A DNA stretch of 64,000 bases from Bacteroidaceae bacterium (GTDB lineage Bacteria; Bacteroidota; Bacteroidia; Bacteroidales; Bacteroidaceae): positions 84,706 to 148,705 of the forward strand of contig JAGCDE010000005.1 of assembly GCA_017651315.1 (NCBI GenBank), given 5' to 3'. How positions within the stretch are numbered: position 1 is the stretch's first letter; each line of letters begins with the position of its first letter. Shown here one piece after another: positions 50,480 to 58,272 of the stretch. Both the position numbers and the translations under genes were made by a program. Under the pieces are notes generated by a model. The model made no database searches. It was not told the origin of the DNA and saw only the letters and a program-made list of their open reading frames with translations.

Positions 50480-51205
50480 ATGCTGATTCTTGTTGTAGCG
50501 GCAATCCTGCCGGCATTGCTTCTTTGGGTGTTCACATGCAGGCATGACCAGCAGCCGGAGCCTGTATCACAGTTGATTAAAGCCCTTCTTTACGGAGCGT
50601 TGATATGTATTCCCGTATCGTTCGTGGAGCAGGGCATCTGTCTGTTGCTTTTCGGGCCCGGCGGTTCGCCTATTACCCTGGCCGGCACCACAGCTGAGGC
50701 GTTTTTCGTGGCTGCGGTGCCTGAGGAAGGTTTCAAGCTGCTGGCTTTATGGCTTATCCTCCGCAAGAACCCCTTCTTTGACGAACATTATGACGGGATA
50801 GTATATTCGGTCTGCGTGGGATTAGGATTCGCTTCAGTCGAGAACCTGTTCTATGTGATAGGTAATGCCGACGCATGGATGCAGATAGCTCTCAGCAGGG
50901 CACTGCTTGCTGTTCCGGGGCACTATGCTTTTGCCGTATTTATGGGTTATTATTATTCGCTCTGTCATTTCGGACAGAAAACGGTACGTAATATGCTGAG
51001 CGTTTTCCTGGTTCCGGTCATGGCTCACGGATGTTACGACGCGTTTGCCCTCACCGGACAGATTGAGCCTGTTCTCGGGGGCGTCAGTTTCATAGTGCTG
51101 GTCTTTTTCTGTATCAAGATGCACAGGAATGCCAGGCAGAAGATGTTCGCCCAGATAGCCAAGGACAGGGATTATGCTGAACCGGAAACGGCTGTTGAGT
51201 CATGA
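50480..51205 (+). CDS. PrsW-like intramembrane metalloprotease
   Basis: This 241-residue membrane protein has about seven predicted hydrophobic segments. The metal-binding pattern of the PrsW/CPBP-related group is visible: VPEEGFK (residues ~76-82, Glu-Glu), GFASVENLFY, VPGHYAFAVFMG and VMAHGCYDAF. PrsW of Bacillus cleaves an anti-sigma factor; in Bacteroidota the targets are unknown. It starts 4 bases after the GSCFA gene, so it is co-transcribed. The window contains two ECF/anti-sigma pairs, but nothing links them to this gene. Confidence 0.82.
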   Translation: MLILVVAAILPALLLWVFTCRHDQQPEPVSQLIKALLYGALICIPVSFVEQGICLLLFGPGGSPITLAGTTAEAFFVAAVPEEGFKLLALWLILRKNPFFDEHYDGIVYSVCVGLGFASVENLFYVIGNADAWMQIALSRALLAVPGHYAFAVFMGYYYSLCHFGQKTVRNMLSVFLVPVMAHGCYDAFALTGQIEPVLGGVSFIVLVFFCIKMHRNARQKMFAQIAKDRDYAEPETAVES

Positions 51206-51250
51206 TTGGTTATCGGGGAGAGTTCCGATAACATGAAAATCGGATGTTTT

Positions 51251-51282
51251 TTTGCAATTCCGGAAATTTGTTTTTATTTTCG
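51251..51282 (+). promoter_or_regulatory. Promoter for GH9
   Basis: TTTG (51251-51254), 20-base spacer, TATTTTCG (51275-51282, one mismatch to TAnnTTTG), 27 bases before the start. Confidence 0.5.
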
Positions 51283-51309
51283 TGACAAATATTTTAGTCA
51301 GCTAACCTT

Positions 51310-53850
51310 ATGAAGAGATTCTTATTTGCCTTTCTGGCCGTTGTGCTGTATGCAGCTTGCAGCCAGGCACCCGAAACCGGGTTGAAAATCAATGACAAGG
51401 AGTATTTTGAGGAGCGGGGTGTGAATGTCCTGGTCTTCAGCAATACCTTTTCTGGTGGTTTCAATGATGAGAAGAACTCAGGCATTGAGATTATCCATCA
51501 TGGAGTGAGGACAGTGCAGGGCGGCGCAGTCCGTCTTTCCAAGACTCCCGAGCAGTGGGACCTTGTCCCGGCATCACCTTCCCGTAAGGTGGATACTGAA
51601 AAAAATTCGATTGAGGTGGCCATGCGCTACAATGACTACGATTTTGACTCGCGCGTAGTGGTGACGGCCAAAGGAAAGGCGGTCGAGATAGCGGTTTGGC
51701 TTGACAAGCCTGTTCCGGAATTCCTGGCAGGCGAGGCAGGCTTCAACCTTGAGTTCCTCCCTTCGCAGTATTGGGGCAAGACCTATCTGATGGATGGCCG
51801 TCCCAACCGTTTTCCACGATATGCCGTCAGCAATACGGTGGCTCGTCCCAACAGCGAGAAACCAAGACAGTTCAAGGGTTTCAGGACATACGATGACCGT
51901 GGAACCGACCAGTTTGTGGATCCGCTGCCGCTTGAGACAGGCCATACTATCCTGATTGCCCCCGATGCTCCCGAGCGTATGATAAAGATAACCTCCGACG
52001 ACGCCATGCTGGAACTCTATGACGGCAGGATGATAGCCCAGAACGGATGGTTCGTGCTGCGCAGCGTTCTTCCGGCCGGCAAGACCGGCAGGGTGGTTAC
52101 ATGGACGGTGGAGCCGAATTCGGTACCCGGTTGGATAAGGGAACCAAACATCGGTTTCTCACAGGTGGGTTATATCCCTTCACAACCCAAGGTGGCAGTC
52201 ATAGAACTTGACAAGCTTGACAAACCGCTTCCCAAGGCTTCAATCTACAGAATTGCCGATGACGGCAGCGAAAAGCAGGTCTATACAGGTAAGACCAGCG
52301 TCTGGGGCGAATATTACAAGTACAATTATGTGAAGTTCGATTTCACCCAGGTCAGCGAACCCGGTGTATATTACATCAAGTACGGTGACTGCAAGACAGG
52401 TAATTTCATCATAGACAATTCCGTCTATAACTGGATAACCGACGCTACCAGTGACGTGTGGATCCCCATCCACATGAACCACATGACCGTTAACGAGGCA
52501 TATCGTATCTGGCATGGGGAACCTTTCAAGGAGGGTTATCTGCAGGCTCCTCAGAGTGACCACTTCGACCTTCATTCCCAGGGCCCCAACACCAACACAA
52601 AATACAAGCCCTACGAGCTTATACCGGGGTTGAATGTGGGAGGTTATTTCGATGCCGGTGACTTTGACATAGAGACGGGCTCCAACATCAGTGTGGTGCA
52701 GAATCTTGTTTCCGCATGGGAACTCTTCAAGCCGCTCCGTGACGAGACTTTCGTGAATGAGGAGCAGAGGTATGTTGACCTGCACCGTCCTGACGGCAAA
52801 CCCGATATCCTCCAGTACATTGAACACGGTGTGCTGAATCTTCTGGCACAGGCCGAGAACATAGGTTTCATGTCATCGACGCTGTCCAACTCCGTGCTCG
52901 ACAACTATCATCATTTAGGCGATGCGGCAGCCATAACTGACGGTCTGCACTATGATCCAAGCCTTCCCAAGTATGTGAAGTCGGCCGACGGCAAGCGCAG
53001 CGGCACCCCTGATGACATGTGGGCTTTCACTAACCGTAACCCGAACCAGGATTTCAATGCCTCCACCATGTTCGCAGCCGCAAGCCGTGTACTCAAAGGC
53101 TATAACGATGACCTGGCCAAGAGATGCCTTGAACAGTCCAAGAGGCTCATGACAGAGGCTTCACAGCTGATGACCAACCGTGGCCAGGGCCGTAACGGCG
53201 GAGGTGGCAACCGTGGTATGGGTAATATGTCAACCAACCTGCAGCTGTTCGTCTCCACAGGTGAGAGATCATATCTGGATCAGTTCGAGCAGCAGATCTG
53301 GCCAGCTCTCGAGCGTAATGCCAGCGGCACGATCCGCACTGCCATGGATGCCATCCCTTACATGGACAGCGAGTACAAGGACAAGCTTCGTCCATACGTG
53401 GAGAAGTTCAAGGAGTACATGGACGGTTTTGAGGAGAACAATCCTTACGGTGTTCCGATCGGCGAGGGCAACTGGGCCGGCAGCGGTGCAGTGGTCAGTT
53501 TCGGTACCACCGCATGTTTCGCCAACCTCTATTTCCCCGACATAATCGACAAGAGCTATGCCTTCAAGGCCGCCGCTTTCATGTTCGGATGCCATCCATA
53601 CCACAACTATTCGCTTGTGGCAACCGTGGGTGCAGCCCGTCCAAAGGCTGTGTTCTATGGCAACAACAGGGCTGACTTCTCGTTCATTCCCGGCAATGTG
53701 GCTCCCGGTCTGCTGTTCCGCAAGCCGGACCATTTCGAAAACTATGACGACTGGCCATTCCTCTGGGGACAGAACGAGGGTACCATTGCGGGCAATACTG
53801 GTTACCTGATATTCGGTGAGTCCTTCAAGAACATGGTGAAAGCCAAATAA
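51310..53850 (+). CDS. GH9-family lipoprotein glycosidase with N-terminal Ig domain
   Basis: This 846-residue lipoprotein (lipobox LYAAC, Cys17) has an uncharacterised N-terminal region (~20-280), then an Ig-like CelD_N domain (FSQVGYIPSQPKVAVIEL), then the (alpha/alpha)6 GH9 domain. Asp448 and Asp451 lie in GGYFDAGDFD, the family's base motif, and Glu823 in QNEGTIAGNTGYL is the acid. A Gly/Asn/Arg-rich loop (NRGQGRNGGGGNRGMGN) interrupts the catalytic domain near residue 640. GH9 enzymes cut beta-1,4-glucans or mixed-linkage glucan, with some exo-acting or glucosaminidase members; the long N-terminal part and the form of the acid motif suggest a non-classical, perhaps exo, enzyme. It stands alone between its promoter and terminator. 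Confidence 0.88.
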   Translation: MKRFLFAFLAVVLYAACSQAPETGLKINDKEYFEERGVNVLVFSNTFSGGFNDEKNSGIEIIHHGVRTVQGGAVRLSKTPEQWDLVPASPSRKVDTEKNSIEVAMRYNDYDFDSRVVVTAKGKAVEIAVWLDKPVPEFLAGEAGFNLEFLPSQYWGKTYLMDGRPNRFPRYAVSNTVARPNSEKPRQFKGFRTYDDRGTDQFVDPLPLETGHTILIAPDAPERMIKITSDDAMLELYDGRMIAQNGWFVLRSVLPAGKTGRVVTWTVEPNSVPGWIREPNIGFSQVGYIPSQPKVAVIELDKLDKPLPKASIYRIADDGSEKQVYTGKTSVWGEYYKYNYVKFDFTQVSEPGVYYIKYGDCKTGNFIIDNSVYNWITDATSDVWIPIHMNHMTVNEAYRIWHGEPFKEGYLQAPQSDHFDLHSQGPNTNTKYKPYELIPGLNVGGYFDAGDFDIETGSNISVVQNLVSAWELFKPLRDETFVNEEQRYVDLHRPDGKPDILQYIEHGVLNLLAQAENIGFMSSTLSNSVLDNYHHLGDAAAITDGLHYDPSLPKYVKSADGKRSGTPDDMWAFTNRNPNQDFNASTMFAAASRVLKGYNDDLAKRCLEQSKRLMTEASQLMTNRGQGRNGGGGNRGMGNMSTNLQLFVSTGERSYLDQFEQQIWPALERNASGTIRTAMDAIPYMDSEYKDKLRPYVEKFKEYMDGFEENNPYGVPIGEGNWAGSGAVVSFGTTACFANLYFPDIIDKSYAFKAAAFMFGCHPYHNYSLVATVGAARPKAVFYGNNRADFSFIPGNVAPGLLFRKPDHFENYDDWPFLWGQNEGTIAGNTGYLIFGESFKNMVKAK

Positions 53851-53876
53851 TCAAGACTTGCCAGAACAAGATGGAA

Positions 53877-53907
53877 AAAGCCGGCGGGATTCATTCCAGC
53901 CGGCTTT
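53877..53907. terminator. Bidirectional terminator between GH9 and GH13
   Basis: aaagccggc (53877-53885) and gccggcttt (53899-53907) form a stem extended by ~3 bp inside, with A-tract on the left and T-tract on the right. It serves the convergent GH9 and GH13 genes. Confidence 0.75.
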
Positions 53908-53931
53908 CCTATTCAGTGACCGTCAATCCTG

Positions 53932-55692
53932 TTATCTTATCAGTTTGATGATAGCGTATGACTGACCCGGCATATTGACGGTTACATCGGTTCCCTTGTG
54001 CTGTATCTTGAACTTGTCACCCATGAGGAGCTTGGTCCGGCGGAAAGGAACGTTGACTGTGAAGGTGGCGTCCGATGCTTCAGAGCGTGGGTTCAGCATG
54101 ACCAGAACGACATCATTTCCGGCAGCTCTGGCATAGACGAACGGGTAGGTGTTGCGTTCGGCAAATAACGGCACGAACTCAGCATAGTTTGCAAGGGCCG
54201 GTTCTGTCTTGCGCAATTCTATGAGCTTGCGCGTCCGGTTGAGCAGGGAGTTGGGATCGGATTCCTGTGATTCAACGTTGGGAGCATCGGGTGCAGGGTC
54301 AACGGGCAGGTAGAGCTTGTCCGGGCTGGCTGTGGAGAATCCAAGGTTCTTTCCGGGTGTCCACTGCATGGGGGTTCGGGCTCCGTTGCGGGGACGGTAT
54401 GCGCCTTCCACCTGAGGCCAGGTCTCGGGCAGCTGCTTCATTCCTATCTCATTGCCGTAATATATGAAGGGTACTCCGGGCATGGTGAATCCGAAGGCAT
54501 AGATAATCTCCAGGTCCTTGTCTGTACGCCTGTTGCCCAACCTGGCATTGTCGTGGTTGCCGAGAGGCAGGCTTATGTACCCTTTGCCTTTGGTGCGGGA
54601 GTATTGGTTCATGTAGCTTGCCAGGAAATCGGTTATGTTACCCAGGCCATCGGCATCGAAGTAGCTGTGTCCCTCACTGACACCGTTCATGATACGCCAG
54701 CTCTCCTTCTGGAACAGGTCGTTGTAGCCGTTGAACCAGTGGAAGAAATCCACATGGAAGCAGTCGTCAAGAGCTTCAACCGGCGATGACCACTCTGCCA
54801 CCATGAAGGCTTCCGGGTACTCTTTCCGGAGCAGGTCGCGTATCTCGCGCCAGAACAGTTTGGTGGCACTCTCGCGGGTGTTGAAGAACTGCTCGTTGCC
54901 ACGGGTCTGGCTGGTCTTGACCAATGCACCGGCCATGTCGGCCCGGAAACCGTCGGCCCCCATGTCCATCCAGAAACGGAGCACGTTCTTGAGGTCCTCC
55001 CTCATTGCAAGAATGTCGGGATGGTCAGGTGGAAGCTGCCATTTCAGGTTGGGGTCAGGATTGGAGAACCCGAAATTGAGGGCAGGTTGACTGTAATAGA
55101 AATTGCGCATGTACTGGCCGTTGCGTTCACCGTATCCTTTAATGAACGATGAGGCGAACTCACGTGGAGGGTCAATCCAGATGTTGTCAGTCCAGATATA
55201 GTAATTGGTGTATTTGTTGGTGTCCTGGCGGGCCGATGCCTGGAACCACGGGTGCTCCATGGAGGTATAGCTTATCACATAGTCAAAGAGTATGCGCAAT
55301 CCGCGCTTGTGGGCCTCGGCAAAGAGCTGGCGGGCATCCTCGTTCGTCCCGTAGCGTGGAGCCACCTTGTAGTAGTCGGACACGTCATATCCTGCATCAT
55401 AGAAAGGTGACTCAAAAAACGGGTTTATCCAGATGGCGTCCACTCCGAGGCTCTTGACGTAGTCCAGTTTGCTTATTATACCCTTGATGTCACCTATCCC
55501 GTCGCCGTCACTGTCACAGAATGTCTGCGGATAGATCTGATAGAACACGGCATTCTCGGCCCACTTGGGAACTTTGGGAATCTCATATTCACCGGTAATC
55601 TCATTGCTCCAGTTTGCCTGCATCATCCCGCGCTGGGATGTGGCGGAAAGGGAAACGCAAAGCAGGAGAGCAGATAGAAGAGTTCTGTTCAT
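53932..55692 (-). CDS. Secreted GH13-family alpha-glucosidase-like enzyme
   Basis: This 586-residue protein has a signal peptide (to about residue 20, SATSQ). The barrel shows VFYQIYPQTFCDSDGDG and GDIKGIISKLDYVKSLGVDAIWINP, then nucleophile Asp252 (GADGFRADMAG), acid Glu300 (MVAEWSSP) and the third acid in LGNHDNARLG, as in oligo-1,6-glucosidase/alpha-glucosidase subfamilies. It is odd in conserved region I: the usual D.V.NH reads FDYVISYTSMEHPWF, with Ser141-Tyr142 in place of Asn-His; that His normally binds the sugar at subsite -1. It may be active on unusual alpha-glucosides or altered in specificity. Gene order does not link it to a starch locus; gdhA lies 36 bases upstream in the same direction. 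Confidence 0.88.
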   Translation of the reverse strand: MNRTLLSALLLCVSLSATSQRGMMQANWSNEITGEYEIPKVPKWAENAVFYQIYPQTFCDSDGDGIGDIKGIISKLDYVKSLGVDAIWINPFFESPFYDAGYDVSDYYKVAPRYGTNEDARQLFAEAHKRGLRILFDYVISYTSMEHPWFQASARQDTNKYTNYYIWTDNIWIDPPREFASSFIKGYGERNGQYMRNFYYSQPALNFGFSNPDPNLKWQLPPDHPDILAMREDLKNVLRFWMDMGADGFRADMAGALVKTSQTRGNEQFFNTRESATKLFWREIRDLLRKEYPEAFMVAEWSSPVEALDDCFHVDFFHWFNGYNDLFQKESWRIMNGVSEGHSYFDADGLGNITDFLASYMNQYSRTKGKGYISLPLGNHDNARLGNRRTDKDLEIIYAFGFTMPGVPFIYYGNEIGMKQLPETWPQVEGAYRPRNGARTPMQWTPGKNLGFSTASPDKLYLPVDPAPDAPNVESQESDPNSLLNRTRKLIELRKTEPALANYAEFVPLFAERNTYPFVYARAAGNDVVLVMLNPRSEASDATFTVNVPFRRTKLLMGDKFKIQHKGTDVTVNMPGQSYAIIKLIR

Positions 55693-55728
55693 AATATGGT
55701 CTGATGTTGTTTTGGAATCTGTTGCGGT

Positions 55729-57066
55729 TTATCCTAAGAAACCTTGCTCCAGCATGGCCTGCGCCACTTTCATAAAGCCGGCGATGTTTGCTCCCTTCAT
55801 GTAGTTCACATAGCCGTCCGGTTCAGTGCCGTATTTGACACACTGTTCGTGGATATCGCTCATGATGGTGTGAAGACGGGCATCGACCTCATCGGCTGAC
55901 CAGGAAATATGCATGGCGTTCTGCGTCATCTCCAGGCCTGATGTGGCCACACCGCCTGCGTTGACGGCTTTACCCGGACCGTAGAGCACACGGGCACCGA
56001 TGAATGAATCGATGGCTTCCGGGGTGCAGCCCATATTGGAGACCTCAGCCACATATTTTACACCGTTCTTTATGAGCTGTGCGGCATCGTCGCCGTTCAG
56101 TTCGTTCTGGGTGGCGCAAGGCATAGCTATGTCAACCTTCCGCTCCCAGGGCTTGCGGCCTGCGAAGAACTCGGCACCGAACTTCCCGGCATACGGTTCT
56201 ATCACGTCATTATTGGTGGCGCGGAGCTGTAGCATATAGGCTATCTTCTCATCGTCCAGCCCATCCTTATCATACACATAGCCGTCAGGACCTGATAATG
56301 TAACCACCTTTGCTCCCAGCTGTGTAGCTTTTCTGGCGGCACCCCAGGCCACATTGCCGAACCCGCTTATGGCGATTGTCTTGCCCTCCAGCTTGTCATC
56401 GCGGTCAGCCAGCATCTGGCGCAGGAAATACAAGGCACCGAAACCTGTAGCCTCAGGACGAATCTTTGATCCTCCGAAAGTGAGCCCCTTGCCGGTAAGT
56501 ACGCCGGTATTCTCACGGGCCAGTTTCTTGTACATACCGTACAGGTAACCTATTTCACGTGCGCCTACACCTATATCACCGGCCGGCACATCCGTATCGG
56601 GCCCTATATTACGCCATAGCTCCAGCATGAAACTGTGGCAGAAACGCTCAATCTCAGCTGCGGAACGTCCGCGTGCCGAGAAATCGGAACCTCCCTTGCC
56701 GCCGCCCATAGGCAGAGTGGTAAGGGCGTTCTTGAAAGTCTGCTCGAATCCCAGGAACTTGAGAATGGAAAGGTTTACCGACGAGTGGAACCTGAGGCCA
56801 CCCTTATACGGTCCGATTGCGTTGTTGAACTGCACGCGGTAACCGGTGTTGACATGAATTTCCCCATTGTCATCGGTCCATGGAACCTTGAAAGTGAAAA
56901 TCCGGTCCGGCTCCACCATGCGTTCCACAATCCTGGCATCCTCGAATTCAGGATGTTGGTTATAAACCGGTTCAACGCTTATAAGTACCTCACGGACAGC
57001 CTGAAGATACTCTTTCTCACCCGGGTGCCTACGCTCCAGGTCAGCCATAATACTATTGATATCCAT
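55729..57066 (-). CDS. gdhA: NADP-type glutamate dehydrogenase
   Basis: This 445-residue hexameric enzyme aminates 2-oxoglutarate with NADPH and ammonia, the main ammonia-assimilation route in many gut Bacteroidota. VQFNNAIGPYKGGLRFH, LPMGGGKGGSDF (with the catalytic Lys), DVPAGDIGVGAREIGYLYG and ISGFGNVAWGAA for the dinucleotide fold are all present. The length and GGSDF box fit the NADP-dependent hexameric class. The start MDINSIMADLERRHP is standard. It lies 36 bases upstream of GH13 in the same direction and 50 bases after the HAD phosphatase stop. Confidence 0.97.
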   Translation of the reverse strand: MDINSIMADLERRHPGEKEYLQAVREVLISVEPVYNQHPEFEDARIVERMVEPDRIFTFKVPWTDDNGEIHVNTGYRVQFNNAIGPYKGGLRFHSSVNLSILKFLGFEQTFKNALTTLPMGGGKGGSDFSARGRSAAEIERFCHSFMLELWRNIGPDTDVPAGDIGVGAREIGYLYGMYKKLARENTGVLTGKGLTFGGSKIRPEATGFGALYFLRQMLADRDDKLEGKTIAISGFGNVAWGAARKATQLGAKVVTLSGPDGYVYDKDGLDDEKIAYMLQLRATNNDVIEPYAGKFGAEFFAGRKPWERKVDIAMPCATQNELNGDDAAQLIKNGVKYVAEVSNMGCTPEAIDSFIGARVLYGPGKAVNAGGVATSGLEMTQNAMHISWSADEVDARLHTIMSDIHEQCVKYGTEPDGYVNYMKGANIAGFMKVAQAMLEQGFLG

Positions 57067-57116
57067 AGCTTAAAAACTAATAATTATCCAAAGATAATAC
57101 CTTTTTAAATATCATA

Positions 57117-57770
57117 TCAATAGTTTTCAATTAAAGTTAGAAGTTGTTCCGCAGTGTCCGCTATATGGTTGGCTGATGAGAGTTCATGGCGGGGACGGAA
57201 TCCCCAGCTGACAGCTATTATGGGGATACCGGCATTACGGGCGGTTTCAATATCCGTACCGGAATCGCCAACCATTACGGTATGTTCAGGGGTTACGCCC
57301 GCGCGTTGCATTATGTATTCAATAACTGCAGCGTCAGGCTTGAGTGGAAATCCGGGGCTGTTACCCATGACCGCAACAAAATCTATTCCGGGAAAGAAGG
57401 TACTGATCAGTTTCTCGGCACCGGCCTGAATCTTATTGGATGCCACCGCAAGCTTATATCCCCGGTCATACAAATCATGGACCACTTCCTTTATTCCCGG
57501 ATAAGGTTCGGTGTAAGTATCTATATTTGAGGCATAGTAACGAAGGAAGGCGGTCAGTGTTTCATTGACGAAATCTTCATCGGTTGCTTTCTCACAGGGC
57601 AGGGCGCGTATTATCAGTTTACGCATTCCGTTGCCCACCATATACCTGTAATCCTCAATCGTATGCTGAGGCAATCCCAGTTCCGCCAATGTGTGGTTTG
57701 CTGCCGTACCCAGGTCAGCAATGGTATTGAGTAGCGTGCCGTCCAGATCAAATATTACCAGCTTTTCCAT
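57117..57770 (-). CDS. HAD-family phosphatase, phosphoglycolate phosphatase-like
   Basis: I start at ATG 57770 (MEKLVIFDLDGTLLNT), 217 residues, because the first HAD motif (DLDGT) begins at once; a longer open frame upstream runs through the tRNA-Phe gene and is not real. Motif II is VASNKIQ, motif III the Lys in FPLKPDAAVIEY, and motif IV MVGDSGTDIETARNAG. A helical cap follows motif I, as in Gph/PGMB-like enzymes. It may remove phosphate from phosphoglycolate or a sugar phosphate. It lies directly downstream of tRNA-Phe on the same strand. Confidence 0.88.
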   Translation of the reverse strand: MEKLVIFDLDGTLLNTIADLGTAANHTLAELGLPQHTIEDYRYMVGNGMRKLIIRALPCEKATDEDFVNETLTAFLRYYASNIDTYTEPYPGIKEVVHDLYDRGYKLAVASNKIQAGAEKLISTFFPGIDFVAVMGNSPGFPLKPDAAVIEYIMQRAGVTPEHTVMVGDSGTDIETARNAGIPIIAVSWGFRPRHELSSANHIADTAEQLLTLIENY

Positions 57771-57838
57771 ATATGCAGCAAAAAAAGGTTCTTGGTCTTC
57801 ATAAAAAAAAGAGGCGCTACTGCGTCTCTCCTGTCTTG

Positions 57839-57911
57839 TGGTGCCACCAGGAATCGAACCAGGGACACAAAGATTTTCAGTCCTTTGCTCTACCAACTGA
57901 GCTATGACACC
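57839..57911 (-). tRNA. tRNA-Phe (GAA)
   Basis: The 73-nt cloverleaf has acceptor GGTGTCA/TGGCACC, D arm GCTCAGTTGGTAGAGC, anticodon loop CTGAAAA with GAA, T arm CCTGG-TTCGATT-CCTGG and discriminator A. CCA is not encoded. One G-U type mismatch occurs in the acceptor stem. Confidence 0.97.
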
Positions 57912-58036
57912 AAGAACATTTGCCTTAAATGCGGGTGCAAAGATACGCACTTTTTTAACTCCGGCAAGTTTTTGAGAGCAAAAAAGTGCATATCACGAAA
58001 AAATCCATTAACTTTGCACCGTCAAACGACAAGGAT

Positions 58037-58109
58037 CGGAATGTAGCGCAGTTGGTAGCGCACTACGTTCGGGACGTAGGGGTCGGGCGTTCGAGTCGCC
58101 TCATTCCGA
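58037..58109 (+). tRNA. tRNA-Pro (CGG)
   Basis: The 73-nt cloverleaf has acceptor CGGAATG/CATTCCG, D arm GCGCAGTTGGTAGCGC, anticodon stem CTACG/CGTAG with loop TTCGGGA (anticodon CGG), T arm GGGCG-TTCGAGT-CGCCT and discriminator A; CCA is not encoded. Its last 11 bases are the left arm of a long hairpin (next entry). Confidence 0.97.
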
Positions 58110-58154
58110 CAGAAAATGGGAGCCGGAAAGCTCCCATTTTCTGTCGGAATGAGG
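58099..58154 (+). repeat. Perfect 25-bp inverted repeat that includes the tRNA-Pro 3' end
   Basis: Arms 58099-58123 and 58130-58154 are perfect complements around a 6-base loop (cggaaa). The inner 12-15 bp act as an ordinary terminator stem, but the outer part copies the T-arm end and acceptor strand of tRNA-Pro in inverted form. Processing of tRNA-Pro must open this hairpin. Confidence 0.85.
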
Positions 58155-58261
58155 CTTTGCCTCCTTTTAGTTTGCTTCGCAAACGCGCTCCTTATAGTCG
58201 CTTGGCGGCCCTCCGGGTCCGCGGTCTCACTCGTAACCTCGTTCGCGCCAATACGTCACCG
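58151..58261. other. Hairpin-rich DNA downstream of tRNA-Pro
   Basis: The stretch holds gaggc-ttt-gcctc (58151-58163) followed by ctttt, and gtttgc-ttc-gcaaac (58170-58184), then GC-rich DNA up to the next gene. No open frame here looks like a protein. It may be the 3' region of the tRNA transcript or a decayed repeat. Confidence 0.4.
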
Positions 58262-58272
58262 CCTGTTTCCTT

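Noticed and set aside
57771-57950. N-terminal extension of the HAD phosphatase
   Set aside because: The extension would be translated through the tRNA-Phe gene; the DLDGT motif starts right after ATG 57770.
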